Below, piece by piece: positions 53,569 through 61,540 of a stretch of DNA of 64,000 bases (its first letter is position 1; every line of letters starts with the position of its first letter). This DNA is from Paragemmobacter kunshanensis (GTDB taxonomy: Bacteria > Pseudomonadota > Alphaproteobacteria > Rhodobacterales > Rhodobacteraceae). The notes under the pieces are model-generated. The model had not been told where the DNA came from, ran no database searches, and worked only from the letters and a program-made list of their open reading frames with translations. The position numbers and the translations under genes are program-made. The stretch is taken from contig NZ_JAALFE010000018.1 in NCBI RefSeq assembly GCF_011059185.1, positions 21,308 to 85,307 of the forward strand, given 5' to 3'.

Positions 53569-54194
53569 TTGGTTGTACCTGCCAACTTCTCTCTCATGAA
53601 CCAGACCGCTACTGGGCTGAAGGGCTGATGCTCTAGACCATTCACTCGGCTGTTGATCTGCTGCGGAATCTTCGTCTTGGCGTTTGGGGTGGAGCGCCAC
53701 CATGCCAGTACCGAATCTAGGGCGGCTTTTCGATTGCTACGAAGAAACCCAATATTCAAGCCAAGGACCTCATTCAATTGTGAGTTGAAGTCCACGTCGT
53801 TGCTTTCAATCGTACCATCAAAGAGATAACGTACTTTGGTCTCGATCATATGTGCGCTGTCTGCTGGGTTCCACTTAAGGTCAAGATTCCCTTTTCTTGT
53901 ATCGCAATGTTGTTCGGCAGCTGATCGTCCATCTCCGCCCAGACAGGCGCCGAGGAGGTTAGCATACACGAGTTGCAGTTCGGCATGATCGGATTGGCAT
54001 CTCCAATGCTCAATTTTCATCGAAGTCGAGTTAGCCCGGATCCGCCCAGTGCAATAGCAGCACAGGCCTTTCTGTTCGCTGACAAGCGCAGCTCGCAGTT
54101 CATCCTTTTGAGTATAGTTGTCGTAGTTGCTGTGTGCTTGCGCCCGATGTTCTGTCAAACTCCTGGGTTCTGCACCCTTTGTGATCATCCTCAT
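53565..54194 (-). CDS. HNH nuclease of the TIGR02646 / PtuB type (Septu-like)
   Basis: A 209-aa protein with an HNH-type zinc nuclease core: C45-C46-Y-C48 (GLCCYCTGRI), the HNH histidine in KIEHWRCQ (H63), N79 in LVYANLLGACLGG, and HCDTRKGN (H96-N103). This is the TIGR02646 family, which supplies PtuB of Septu and the HNH effector of retron Ec78. It is ATGA-coupled to the ATPase gene before it and to hsdR after it. It is noticeably lower in GC than the genes around it. No reverse transcriptase is present, so Septu is the better comparison. Confidence 0.8.
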   Translation of the reverse strand: MRMITKGAEPRSLTEHRAQAHSNYDNYTQKDELRAALVSEQKGLCCYCTGRIRANSTSMKIEHWRCQSDHAELQLVYANLLGACLGGDGRSAAEQHCDTRKGNLDLKWNPADSAHMIETKVRYLFDGTIESNDVDFNSQLNEVLGLNIGFLRSNRKAALDSVLAWWRSTPNAKTKIPQQINSRVNGLEHQPFSPVAVWFMREKLAGTTK

Positions 54195-55441
54195 TCGTCC
54201 TCCTCCAAGAAGTCGAGGAGCGTCATTGCGCGCGTGATCTCCGGATCATCATCACCAATATCTTCGGAAAGAAGCTTTATTTCAGCCTTTGCAGCTTCTG
54301 ATTTACCATCTCCGATTAGCTTCGCAATTCTTGCTATTCTGGCTTCGACGCCTGCATTCCTTGACCTTGTGTCCATGACCTCTTCAAGGATGCGGCTCGA
54401 GTCGATACCGAATGAGCGCGCCGGCGGATAGACATGGCCATCCTTGATCAGCAGGATCTTGTCGTGAGCCACTTCACCAATCACCTGCGGGGAATGGGTA
54501 GAGGCTACAAACTGGCAACCACGGAACGTCTCCGTCAAAAGGGGCACAATCTGCCGCTGCCAAAGCGGGTGCATGTGCATGTCGATTTCGTCGATCAGAA
54601 CAACCCCAACGCCGTCTCTGGCAGGATCTTCGAGGTTTGGATTGGCTTGCGAGAGGCGGCGAGCTAGGTCGAGTGCCAGCGCAAGAACGCCTCTCTCACC
54701 CTCAGAGAGATATCGGACGTCGAGTTCAATACCGTCCTTCGAAATCAGAAGACGCGGCTTGTCAGCGCCATTGGTCGCCCTCAGGCCCGTACAGGTCGGC
54801 AAGAAACGCGCTGCTGCAGACCTGAGAGCCTCAAGGTGGCTGCCCGCCCGCGGCAGTTCATCTGCAAGCGCCTCTTGCGCAAGCATCCAGGAAGCAAGCT
54901 CCCGTAGGTGTAGCGGCCGCACATCGGAAAGTGCATCGGCATAAGCCGAAGCGGGGCCAGACTGCGCCCGGCCGCCCCTTATCTGTTCGTCGGATGGGTG
55001 GGAACGACGCGTTCCGAAATAGACCGCGATCGGCTGAGAGCCAGGCGGATACGGTTTCGACAGCCGTAGTGGCGTGAACTCCTCCCTTTCAGGCGTCTCG
55101 ATGGTCCCTTCGCGTACCGATCCTTCCTTGCCCTCGACAAATCTCTCCCGCGGCTTGTGCAATAGGAAGCGCTGCTCGGCGTCATCAGGAAAGCGAAACA
55201 AGACGTCCACGGTCAATGATGCGGCGCCCAACCGAATATCATCAGCCGAGAACGCCAAAGGCGCCGCACGGCTTGCCGTGAACTTTGGCATGACCCGGGA
55301 CAGTGACACACGTAGTGCCTCAAGCACACTGCTCTTGCCGACGCCGTTGACACCCACCAGCAACGTGAACTGCGGATCGAAGTCGAAGGTCGCCTGGTCA
55401 AACCCACGAAGGCCGGCAACGCTGAGCTGTCTAATCTTCAT
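54191..55441 (-). CDS. SMC/RecF-like ATPase, PtuA-like partner of the HNH nuclease
   Basis: A 416-aa ABC-type (AAA_21/RecF-like) ATPase. Walker A is GVNGVGKS (30-37), the signature is LSEGERG (245-251), Walker B is VLIDEID (281-287) and the H-loop is STHSPQ (314-319). A helical insert separates the halves. The N-terminal IRQLSVAGLRGFDQATFDF is typical of such defence ATPases. Directly followed by a TIGR02646 HNH nuclease, it forms a PtuA-PtuB-like pair, in which the ATPase controls the nuclease. It is ATGA-coupled to hsdS. Function is inferred from the pair. Confidence 0.8.
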   Translation of the reverse strand: MKIRQLSVAGLRGFDQATFDFDPQFTLLVGVNGVGKSSVLEALRVSLSRVMPKFTASRAAPLAFSADDIRLGAASLTVDVLFRFPDDAEQRFLLHKPRERFVEGKEGSVREGTIETPEREEFTPLRLSKPYPPGSQPIAVYFGTRRSHPSDEQIRGGRAQSGPASAYADALSDVRPLHLRELASWMLAQEALADELPRAGSHLEALRSAAARFLPTCTGLRATNGADKPRLLISKDGIELDVRYLSEGERGVLALALDLARRLSQANPNLEDPARDGVGVVLIDEIDMHMHPLWQRQIVPLLTETFRGCQFVASTHSPQVIGEVAHDKILLIKDGHVYPPARSFGIDSSRILEEVMDTRSRNAGVEARIARIAKLIGDGKSEAAKAEIKLLSEDIGDDDPEITRAMTLLDFLEEDE

Positions 55442-56664
55442 GCGGCCTCCGGGATTTCGAGCTGGCCGGTCACGGCGGCCGCGATCAGGGCTGCGCGGCG
55501 TTCTTTCAGCAGGGCGATGGAGTTCTCGGTCGCAGTGCGCAGGCGGTCAATCTTGGCGGTCTCGGTGCTGATGTGTTCGACGATCTGTTGCTGTTCATCG
55601 AGTGGAGGCACGGGCCACCAAGTCTCGAAGAAGCCTTCGGGATAGAGCCGCAGTCGGGAGGACCAGACGCCCTTGGAGTATCGGGTCACTTCCTGCGCGA
55701 AAACGGGGATGCGGACCAGCGCGTCGACGTAATCGGGCAGCAGGCGCGGGCCCGGGGTGTAGACATTGTAGGCGGGGCTGACGATGCCATCGACGCGGGC
55801 GGTGCCCATGGCGCCCATCCAGGCCCAGAGGGTGTTGATGGCGAGGTCCCCGGCGAAGCACAGCTTGTAGCCAGCCGTGCTTTCGGCCTCGAACATGTTC
55901 ACGTCCTTCTCGGACCGGGGGGTGACGCCGGTCAGGTGCGAGACCGTCAGCATTTCCTCTTCGCCGGTCTGGGATCGCTGGTCACGTTCGCTGAACAGCC
56001 AGCGCGACCGCTCGACCTCCCAATGCGCAGGGATTTCGCCCAGCCAGTCGATGCCTGACGGGCGCAGGGGCGCGGAAGGGTCGAGGCCGCGCATGACGGC
56101 CTCGGCCACGATGGCGCGCCGCTTCTCGGCCATAAGGTCGAGGAGCTTCTGCTTGGCGGCGATCAGGGCGTCTATGTCGGCGGTTTCTTTATCCAAGAAC
56201 TGCGCGATTTGCGTCTGGCGTTCCTTCGGTGGCGAGTGGATGCCAATACGCAGCATGTTGTCTTGGGTAAGCTTGTCCCGCGTACTTCCTTCAATCCATA
56301 AAGAGTAGTCCGCAACATTTAGGCAAGCTGCAACATAGCGGAAATCGTAGTCGTCCCGCACCCGCAAGACATGGATGTGGTTGTTAACCCAAATCTTCCC
56401 TTCAACTGCAAATGCAACAGGTTTGAGCGGATCGAAGAACGGCGCGCCGTCTTCACCCAAAAGAACCAGTTGTTCGTCAAATATGTAGTCGTCAATATAA
56501 TCTACAATCCCATTTGCCCCCCAGTAAGGATATGGGCCGCTTCGAAAAGAGCGTTCCTCCGAATTCAGAGGAATCCTCTGACCGTCGAGACATTTTGCAA
56601 CGTATCTGAGGGGGACTTGGCGCCAGCCCTTGTCTTGGCCGACCGGATCAGTCGTTACCGTCAT
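55438..56664 (-). CDS. hsdS: Type I restriction enzyme specificity subunit
   Basis: A 408-aa HsdS with two target recognition domains, residues about 10-150 and 205-350. Each is followed by a conserved helical spacer (QIAQFLDKETADIDALIAAKQKLLDLMAEKRRAIV and QIVEHISTETAKIDRLRTATENSIALLKERRAALI). The second TRD starts at SGIDWLGEIPAHWEV. The recognition sequence cannot be read off. It joins two HsdM copies to give the methyltransferase. The start overlaps the hsdM stop and the stop overlaps the ATPase start. Confidence 0.94.
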   Translation of the reverse strand: MTVTTDPVGQDKGWRQVPLRYVAKCLDGQRIPLNSEERSFRSGPYPYWGANGIVDYIDDYIFDEQLVLLGEDGAPFFDPLKPVAFAVEGKIWVNNHIHVLRVRDDYDFRYVAACLNVADYSLWIEGSTRDKLTQDNMLRIGIHSPPKERQTQIAQFLDKETADIDALIAAKQKLLDLMAEKRRAIVAEAVMRGLDPSAPLRPSGIDWLGEIPAHWEVERSRWLFSERDQRSQTGEEEMLTVSHLTGVTPRSEKDVNMFEAESTAGYKLCFAGDLAINTLWAWMGAMGTARVDGIVSPAYNVYTPGPRLLPDYVDALVRIPVFAQEVTRYSKGVWSSRLRLYPEGFFETWWPVPPLDEQQQIVEHISTETAKIDRLRTATENSIALLKERRAALIAAAVTGQLEIPEAA

Positions 56665-58664
56665 TCTGTCACCTCCCGCAAAAGCCGCAGGATATCGTCC
56701 TCCGCCTTCTTCAGGTCCGCGTCGATGTCGACCAGCCTGCGAGGCGGCGTGAACTGATAGAAGTGGCGGTTGAAATTGATCTCGTAGCCGACCTTGTCCT
56801 TGCTCCGGTCCATCCAGGCATCGGGCACATGCGGCAGAACCTCGCGCGCGAAGTAGGCGTCGATATCCTCTTTCAGGGGCACATTCTCGAAGTCGCGCAG
56901 GTCGGGGTCGGCCTCGAAGCCCTTGCCTTCCCTGACCTTTTCGGCATCCGCATCCTTCTCGGTGAAGACGTTGCGGAACAGCCTGACCTCGGGCGCTCGC
57001 CAGCGGGACTCGCGCTTTTTCAACAGCTTCTCGATGCTGGCCCAGACCTTGTTCCAGTCCAGTTCCGGCTCGCGCCCCAGCGCCTGGTCGATCGCCTGGA
57101 TGTCGTCGAGCAGATGCGGTGCCGCGTCGAGGAAGCGGGCCTTGTCCTCGACGGTCATCCGGTAGCGCAGCCGGAGCGGACGCTCGACGGTGACGCGGGT
57201 GTAGCCGAAATCGGCATTGTCGAAGATCTTGGACTTGGCGTTCTGGGCGTAGCTGCCGTAGAGGCGCACGATCTCGGCGATCTGATCTGGTTCGTCCGGG
57301 CGATCATCCCCTTCGGGTGCCTTGCCCGCGCCGATCTTGCGGCGCTTGTCGCCCTGGCTGCGGCCCATCGGCATCCAGATGTCGCGCGCGTCGACTAGCT
57401 GGATGGTGCCCTTGCGATGGCCGGGCTTGTTGTTGGTGACGACCCAGATGTAGGTGCCGATCCCGGTGTTGTAGAACATCTGTTCCGGCAGGGCGACGAT
57501 GGCCTCGAGCATGTCGCGTTCGATGATCCACTTGCGGATGTTGCTCTCGCCGCCGCCTGCGCCCCCGGTGAACAGGGGTGAGCCCGAGAACACGATGGCT
57601 GCACGCGAGCCGTACTTCTGCGACTTGGGATCGACGTCTTCGAACTTCGAGATCATGTGCTGCAGGAACAGCAAGGAGCCGTCGTTCACGCGCGGCAGGC
57701 CAGCGCTCCACGGGCTGTCCTGCGGGGCCTTCTCGTGGCGGCGGACGATTTCCTTCTGCTGCTTCTTCCAGTCCACGCCGAAGGGCGGGTTGGCGATGAA
57801 GTAGTCGAAAGTCTGTCCTTCGAATTTGTCGTCGGTGAAGCTGTCGCCGTACTGGACGTTCTCCCCGCCGCCGTTGTGGTCGACCTGCTTCATGAGCATG
57901 TCGGATGCGGCCGTCGCGAAGGCCCGCTTGTTGTAGTCCTGGCCGTAGACGTAGAGCTTCGCTTCCTTGTGGTGATCGCGCATGTAGCGCTGTGCCTCAG
58001 CCAGCATGCCCCCCGTGCCGCACGCCGGGTCGAGCATGCGCATGACGGTGCCTGGCTTGCTGAGCACGTCGTCGGCATCCATGAAGAGGAGATCGACCAT
58101 GAGATGGATCACTTCGCGCGGCGTAAAGTGATCGCCCGCAGTTTCATTGGCCAGTTCGTTGAAACGCCGAATGAGGTTTTCGAATACGAGACCCATCTGA
58201 TCGTTCTTCACCCGGTCGGGATGCAGATCGACCTTCAAGAACTCTTTCAGCACGAGGTAGAGGATGTTCGCCTCATCCATCTTCTCGATTTCGTTGGTGA
58301 ACTCGAAGAAGTCGAAAATCCGCCGGACGTTAGCCGAGAAGCCGCCGATGTATGACGAGAGGTGGCGTGCCAAGTTGGGGGTATCGCCGATCATCGTCTG
58401 GAACGTCATCGGGGAACGGTTGTGGAAGCGATGCCCTGATGCCTTGTTCAGCATCCGGTCGAGAGCATCGTCTTCCAGCCTACCACCCTTGCGCCGCTCA
58501 TACTCCGACAGAACCTGGTCCTTGGTGTCAGCCAGCACGCAATCGAAGCGGCGCAGAACGACAAGCGGCAGCATGACGCGTTCGTATTGCGGCGGACGAT
58601 AGGGCCCGCGCAGGAGATCCGCGATCTGCCAGATCAAGTTCGCCAGGTCCGAGTGGCTTGCCAT
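56661..58664 (-). CDS. hsdM: Type I restriction enzyme methylase subunit
   Basis: A 667-aa adenine-N6 methyltransferase subunit. It has an N-terminal HsdM helical domain (1-165), the HFTPREV entry motif (179-185), the SAM motif LDPACGTGGML (211-221) and the catalytic NPPFG motif IV (292-296). The C-terminal region extends beyond the usual core. It protects host DNA by methylation. It is the second gene of the operon, 45 bases after the Phd-type antitoxin gene, and is ATGA-coupled to hsdS. Confidence 0.95.
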   Translation of the reverse strand: MASHSDLANLIWQIADLLRGPYRPPQYERVMLPLVVLRRFDCVLADTKDQVLSEYERRKGGRLEDDALDRMLNKASGHRFHNRSPMTFQTMIGDTPNLARHLSSYIGGFSANVRRIFDFFEFTNEIEKMDEANILYLVLKEFLKVDLHPDRVKNDQMGLVFENLIRRFNELANETAGDHFTPREVIHLMVDLLFMDADDVLSKPGTVMRMLDPACGTGGMLAEAQRYMRDHHKEAKLYVYGQDYNKRAFATAASDMLMKQVDHNGGGENVQYGDSFTDDKFEGQTFDYFIANPPFGVDWKKQQKEIVRRHEKAPQDSPWSAGLPRVNDGSLLFLQHMISKFEDVDPKSQKYGSRAAIVFSGSPLFTGGAGGGESNIRKWIIERDMLEAIVALPEQMFYNTGIGTYIWVVTNNKPGHRKGTIQLVDARDIWMPMGRSQGDKRRKIGAGKAPEGDDRPDEPDQIAEIVRLYGSYAQNAKSKIFDNADFGYTRVTVERPLRLRYRMTVEDKARFLDAAPHLLDDIQAIDQALGREPELDWNKVWASIEKLLKKRESRWRAPEVRLFRNVFTEKDADAEKVREGKGFEADPDLRDFENVPLKEDIDAYFAREVLPHVPDAWMDRSKDKVGYEINFNRHFYQFTPPRRLVDIDADLKKAEDDILRLLREVTE

Positions 58665-58709
58665 GTCGTTCAGTCTCCTGCCGGTTTGTCCGGTCTGTTG
58701 TTGTGCTGA

Positions 58710-58913
58710 TCAGTCTTCTTGCCCCGGGCGTTTGCCCGATGCCCCGGAAGCCACCTGCTTCTTCGCCTTTGCCGTCAGTCGCTCGAATTCTTCAACGGCA
58801 AGCACCACGACGACAGACCGGCCGTACTTCTCGATGGCAACAGGCTCCGCCCTCGCCATGTCGATCAGCCGCCCAAAGGCGTTCTTGGCATCGCGCGCCG
58901 ACATGCTTTGCAT
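58710..58913 (-). CDS. Phd/YefM-type antitoxin-like protein without visible toxin
   Basis: A 67-aa protein. MSARDAKNAFGRLIDMARAEPVAIEKYGRSVVVVLAVEEFERL matches the Phd/YefM DNA-binding fold of type II antitoxins, followed by a basic, probably disordered tail. No adjacent Doc, YoeB or RelE-type toxin is present on either side. It is the first gene before hsdM and may act as an autorepressor for the restriction operon instead of a true antitoxin. The start at 58913 or at Met4 (58904) is possible. Confidence 0.75.
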   Translation of the reverse strand: MQSMSARDAKNAFGRLIDMARAEPVAIEKYGRSVVVVLAVEEFERLTAKAKKQVASGASGKRPGQED

Positions 58914-58972
58914 GGTGAGCTCCTCCCCGAGTTGGAGCTACTTTAGCCAAGATGTAAGATCATGGATAGACG

Positions 58973-59374
58973 CTAACTTGCTGTGTCGCATGTCAAAGAC
59001 AAAGCGCGTTGCGCTTCCCATTCGGATGGGAAGTCAGCTTGCACGGCGGCCTTGAGCAACTCCGTCTTGTGCTGTCCGTCGAGCACACCCTCGACAATTT
59101 CAGGAGCCAAGAGCGTCAGGCGGAGGATGCGCGCGAGGTAGGTGGTCGAGATCCCCTCCTTGTGCGCGAGTTCTGACACAGTCGAGAACTCGCCGGTGTC
59201 AAGGAGTTGCTTCCAGCGGAACGCTCGGGCCAGCGCCTTGATGACCGTTGCGGAGGGCTGCCGCGGGGCATTCTGACCGGCGGGCACAAGCATCTCTTTC
59301 CGACCGCCGCGCTTCACGATGCGGAACGGAACGTGGAGCGTCAGCGTGTCGGGGATCGAAGCCGCGCGGGTCAT
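58973..59374 (-). CDS. HTH-containing protein of the recombinase cassette
   Basis: A 133-aa protein. FSTVSELAHKEGISTTYLARILRLTLLAPEIVEGVL is a ParB-like helix-turn-helix (residues about 63-98). The N-terminus holds a conserved-looking segment (HVPFRIVKRGGRKEMLVP). Proteins of this type often follow large serine recombinases in alphaproteobacteria and may help recombination or regulate it. ATG 59374 overlaps the recombinase stop (ATGA). The specific role is unknown. Confidence 0.68.
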   Translation of the reverse strand: MTRAASIPDTLTLHVPFRIVKRGGRKEMLVPAGQNAPRQPSATVIKALARAFRWKQLLDTGEFSTVSELAHKEGISTTYLARILRLTLLAPEIVEGVLDGQHKTELLKAAVQADFPSEWEAQRALSLTCDTAS

Positions 59375-60696
59375 GCGGCTTCACCGATGCCGCCAGCCAG
59401 CATCTCGCGCGAAAGGCCGCCAAGGCCATCCAGGCGAAGTCGGACGTCGAGCCCAGCGGTGCCGATGTCCACACGCTCGACCAGCAGCGCCACAATGCGC
59501 GCCTGCTCAGCGGGGAACAGTTCATCCCACAGCGGATCCAGTCTCGCCAGCGCCTCGCGAGCATCCGCCTCGGTGACTCCGTCGTCCTGCGTCCGCGCTG
59601 CCTTCCATGTGCCGGCCACGATCTCGGGCTGGCGGAACACAGCGCGGAGTTGGTCGACCACCGCCGCTTCAATCTCGCCTGCGGGGACGCGGCCAATCGG
59701 GCAAGATCCGGCGCCATGCTTCAGTACGGTCTGGCTGACATAGTACCGGTACAACCGCCCGCCCTTGCGGGTGTGGGTTGGTGAGAAGGCCGCGCCATCC
59801 GGTCCGAACAGTATACCCTTCAGCAGCGCGGGCGTGTCGGCGCGGGTGCGTGCGGCGCGCTTGCGCGGGCTCTCCTGAAGGATGGCATGGACGCGGTCCC
59901 ATGTCTCGCTGTCGATGATGGCGTCATGCTCGCCGGGGTAGCTGTCGCCCTTGTGCACCGCCTCGCCGAGGTAGGCGCGGTTCGAAAGCATCCGGTAGAG
60001 ATACTTCTTGTCGATCCGGTTGCCGCGTGGCGTGCCAAGGCCACGCGCGCTGACCTCGCGGGCCAGCAGCGTACAGGATCCGATCTCGATGAAGCGTGCG
60101 AATATCCAGCGCACATGCGGGGCGGCGGTTTCGTCCACCAGCAGCTTGCGGTTTTCTACCCGGTAGCCGAAGGGCGGCACACCGCCCATCCACATGCCCT
60201 TCTTCCGGCTGGCGGCGACCTTGTCGCGGATGCGCTCGGCCGTCACTTCACGCTCGAACTGGGCGAAGGACAGCAGGATGTTCAGCGTCAGCCGCCCCAT
60301 GGAAGTGGTGGTGTTGAACGACTGTGTGACCGAGACGAAGGTCACGCCGTTGCGATCGAACACCTCGACCAGCTTGGCGAAGTCGGCGAGCGAGCGGCTG
60401 AGACGGTCGATCTTGTAGACCACGACCACGTCGACCAGCCCGTCCTCGATGTCAGCCATCAACCGCTTCAGGCCCGGGCGTTCCAGCGTGCCGCCGGAGA
60501 CGCCGCCATCGTCATATTGATCGCGGACCAGCACCCAGCCTTCCGACCGCTGGCTGGCTATGTAGGCTTCGCATGCCTCGCGCTGGGCGTGGAGCGAGTT
60601 GAACTCCTGCTCCAGCCCTTCCTCGGAGGATTTCCGAGTGTAGACAGCACACCGCAGCTTGCGGACGACCTTCGATTTTTCGGGCACCTTCGTCAT
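59371..60696 (-). CDS. Serine recombinase (resolvase N-domain plus Recombinase domain)
   Basis: A 441-aa site-specific serine recombinase. The catalytic serine is in YTRKSSEEGLEQEFNSL, and the active-site arginines are in YKIDRLSRSLADF and FAQFEREVTAERIRDKV. A Recombinase domain (PPFGYRVENRKL, GTPRGNRIDKKYLYRMLSNRAYLG) follows. The region where large recombinases carry a four-Cys zinc ribbon (GILFGPDGAAFSPTHTRKGG) lacks the cysteines. I start it at ATG 60696, which overlaps the DUF2924 stop. It probably mobilises this element; its attachment sites were not found. Confidence 0.9.
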   Translation of the reverse strand: MTKVPEKSKVVRKLRCAVYTRKSSEEGLEQEFNSLHAQREACEAYIASQRSEGWVLVRDQYDDGGVSGGTLERPGLKRLMADIEDGLVDVVVVYKIDRLSRSLADFAKLVEVFDRNGVTFVSVTQSFNTTTSMGRLTLNILLSFAQFEREVTAERIRDKVAASRKKGMWMGGVPPFGYRVENRKLLVDETAAPHVRWIFARFIEIGSCTLLAREVSARGLGTPRGNRIDKKYLYRMLSNRAYLGEAVHKGDSYPGEHDAIIDSETWDRVHAILQESPRKRAARTRADTPALLKGILFGPDGAAFSPTHTRKGGRLYRYYVSQTVLKHGAGSCPIGRVPAGEIEAAVVDQLRAVFRQPEIVAGTWKAARTQDDGVTEADAREALARLDPLWDELFPAEQARIVALLVERVDIGTAGLDVRLRLDGLGGLSREMLAGGIGEAA

Positions 60697-61148
60697 GTCC
60701 GCCCCCTGTGGTTCTTGAGGCCGAAGAATACCCAGCCGTTCCACCGCGTGCCGGTGATGGCGCGCGCGATGGCGGACAGCGATTTGTAGGGGCGTCCCTG
60801 CCACTCGAAACCGTCGGCGGTGACAGTCACGACGTATTCGACGCCCTGCCATTCGCGCAGAAGCCGCGTGCCCGTGATGGGGCGGTCGCGGTCGAGGCGG
60901 ATGCCGCGCTTCTTCTTGTCGCCGCCGTCCAGTTCCTCGCCCAGCCGTTCCAGCCGCCGGACGGTCTCGGGTTTGAGCCCGCCATAGGCGAGTTCCTGGA
61001 TGCGGTAGGCAAGGCGGGATTCAAGGTAGCGACGGTTGAACGGTGGCGGCTCGCTTTCGAACAGGTCGCGCCACTGCCTCTTCAGGTCGGCCGTCGGTGT
61101 CGTCTTCAGCGCAGCCAGGCGCGCGGGGATGGGGTCGTGAGTCGTCAT
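60693..61148 (-). CDS. DUF2924 domain protein
   Basis: A 151-aa protein. It shows RLAALKTTPTADLKRQWRDLFESEPPPFNRRYLESRLAYRIQELAYGGL, then GTRLLREWQGVEYVVTV and GRPYKSLSAIARAITGTRWNGWVFFGL, the DUF2924 layout. The family is almost always found directly upstream of serine recombinases in alphaproteobacteria, so a recombination-directionality or DNA-binding role is plausible but unproven. ATG 61148 overlaps the stop of the 67-aa gene and its own stop overlaps the recombinase start. Confidence 0.88.
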   Translation of the reverse strand: MTTHDPIPARLAALKTTPTADLKRQWRDLFESEPPPFNRRYLESRLAYRIQELAYGGLKPETVRRLERLGEELDGGDKKKRGIRLDRDRPITGTRLLREWQGVEYVVTVTADGFEWQGRPYKSLSAIARAITGTRWNGWVFFGLKNHRGRT

Positions 61149-61348
61149 GCGGTCTCCGTTGGGTTCGGGGGTGCATGACGGCATCGGTCAGCCGGATAGT
61201 GTAGGCGAATTTCTCTCGTTTCGTCAGAAGGTTCGCTCCGCTCGCATTGCACGAGCCTGACCAGCCCGAGAGCTAGCAAGGCGGACAGTTCGGTGCGGCG
61301 CTCCGCAGCGGTCATCTGGTCGGGTGGCAGGGGATTGGGGCGTTTCAT
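61145..61348 (-). CDS. Small hypothetical protein heading the recombinase cassette
   Basis: A 67-aa protein starting MKRPNPLPPDQMTAAERRTELSALLALGLVRL with a short C-terminal tail. The stop overlaps the DUF2924 gene (ATGA), so it is coupled to the cassette. No domain with known function is recognisable; the helical MTAAERR-LLALGL part suggests a small accessory or regulatory protein. The 193-base gap to the divergent 61541 gene would hold promoters for both. Confidence 0.65.
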   Translation of the reverse strand: MKRPNPLPPDQMTAAERRTELSALLALGLVRLVQCERSEPSDETREIRLHYPADRCRHAPPNPTETA

Positions 61349-61540
61349 GTCTCGGTGGCAATTCTCGGCGGTGTCACTACCGATCAAAAGCCACCCGGCC
61401 GACCGGGACGGGACATCCCAGAGGAACGGCGTGTGGAAAAAGCGAACAGAGAAAGAACATCGGATCTTGCTGATCATGGAATAGTCCATGATTATCAGCG
61501 GTTGAATCAATCGAGAGCACTTGTTCAATGAGGTGAGTAC

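Noticed and set aside
53565..55441. Retron Ec78-type system
   Set aside because: The ATPase and HNH proteins resemble retron Ec78 effectors, but I found no reverse transcriptase and no msr/msd-like inverted repeat in the gaps, which are all overlaps. Septu-like is the better label.
53565..55441. PrrC or RloC anticodon nuclease between hsdS and hsdR
   Set aside because: The position matches prrC, but the ATPase lacks a C-terminal anticodon-nuclease domain and its partner is an HNH protein.
58914..59374. A toxin partner for the Phd-type protein
   Set aside because: The neighbour at 58973 is a 133-aa HTH-like protein coupled to the recombinase and not a Doc, RelE or YoeB-type toxin.
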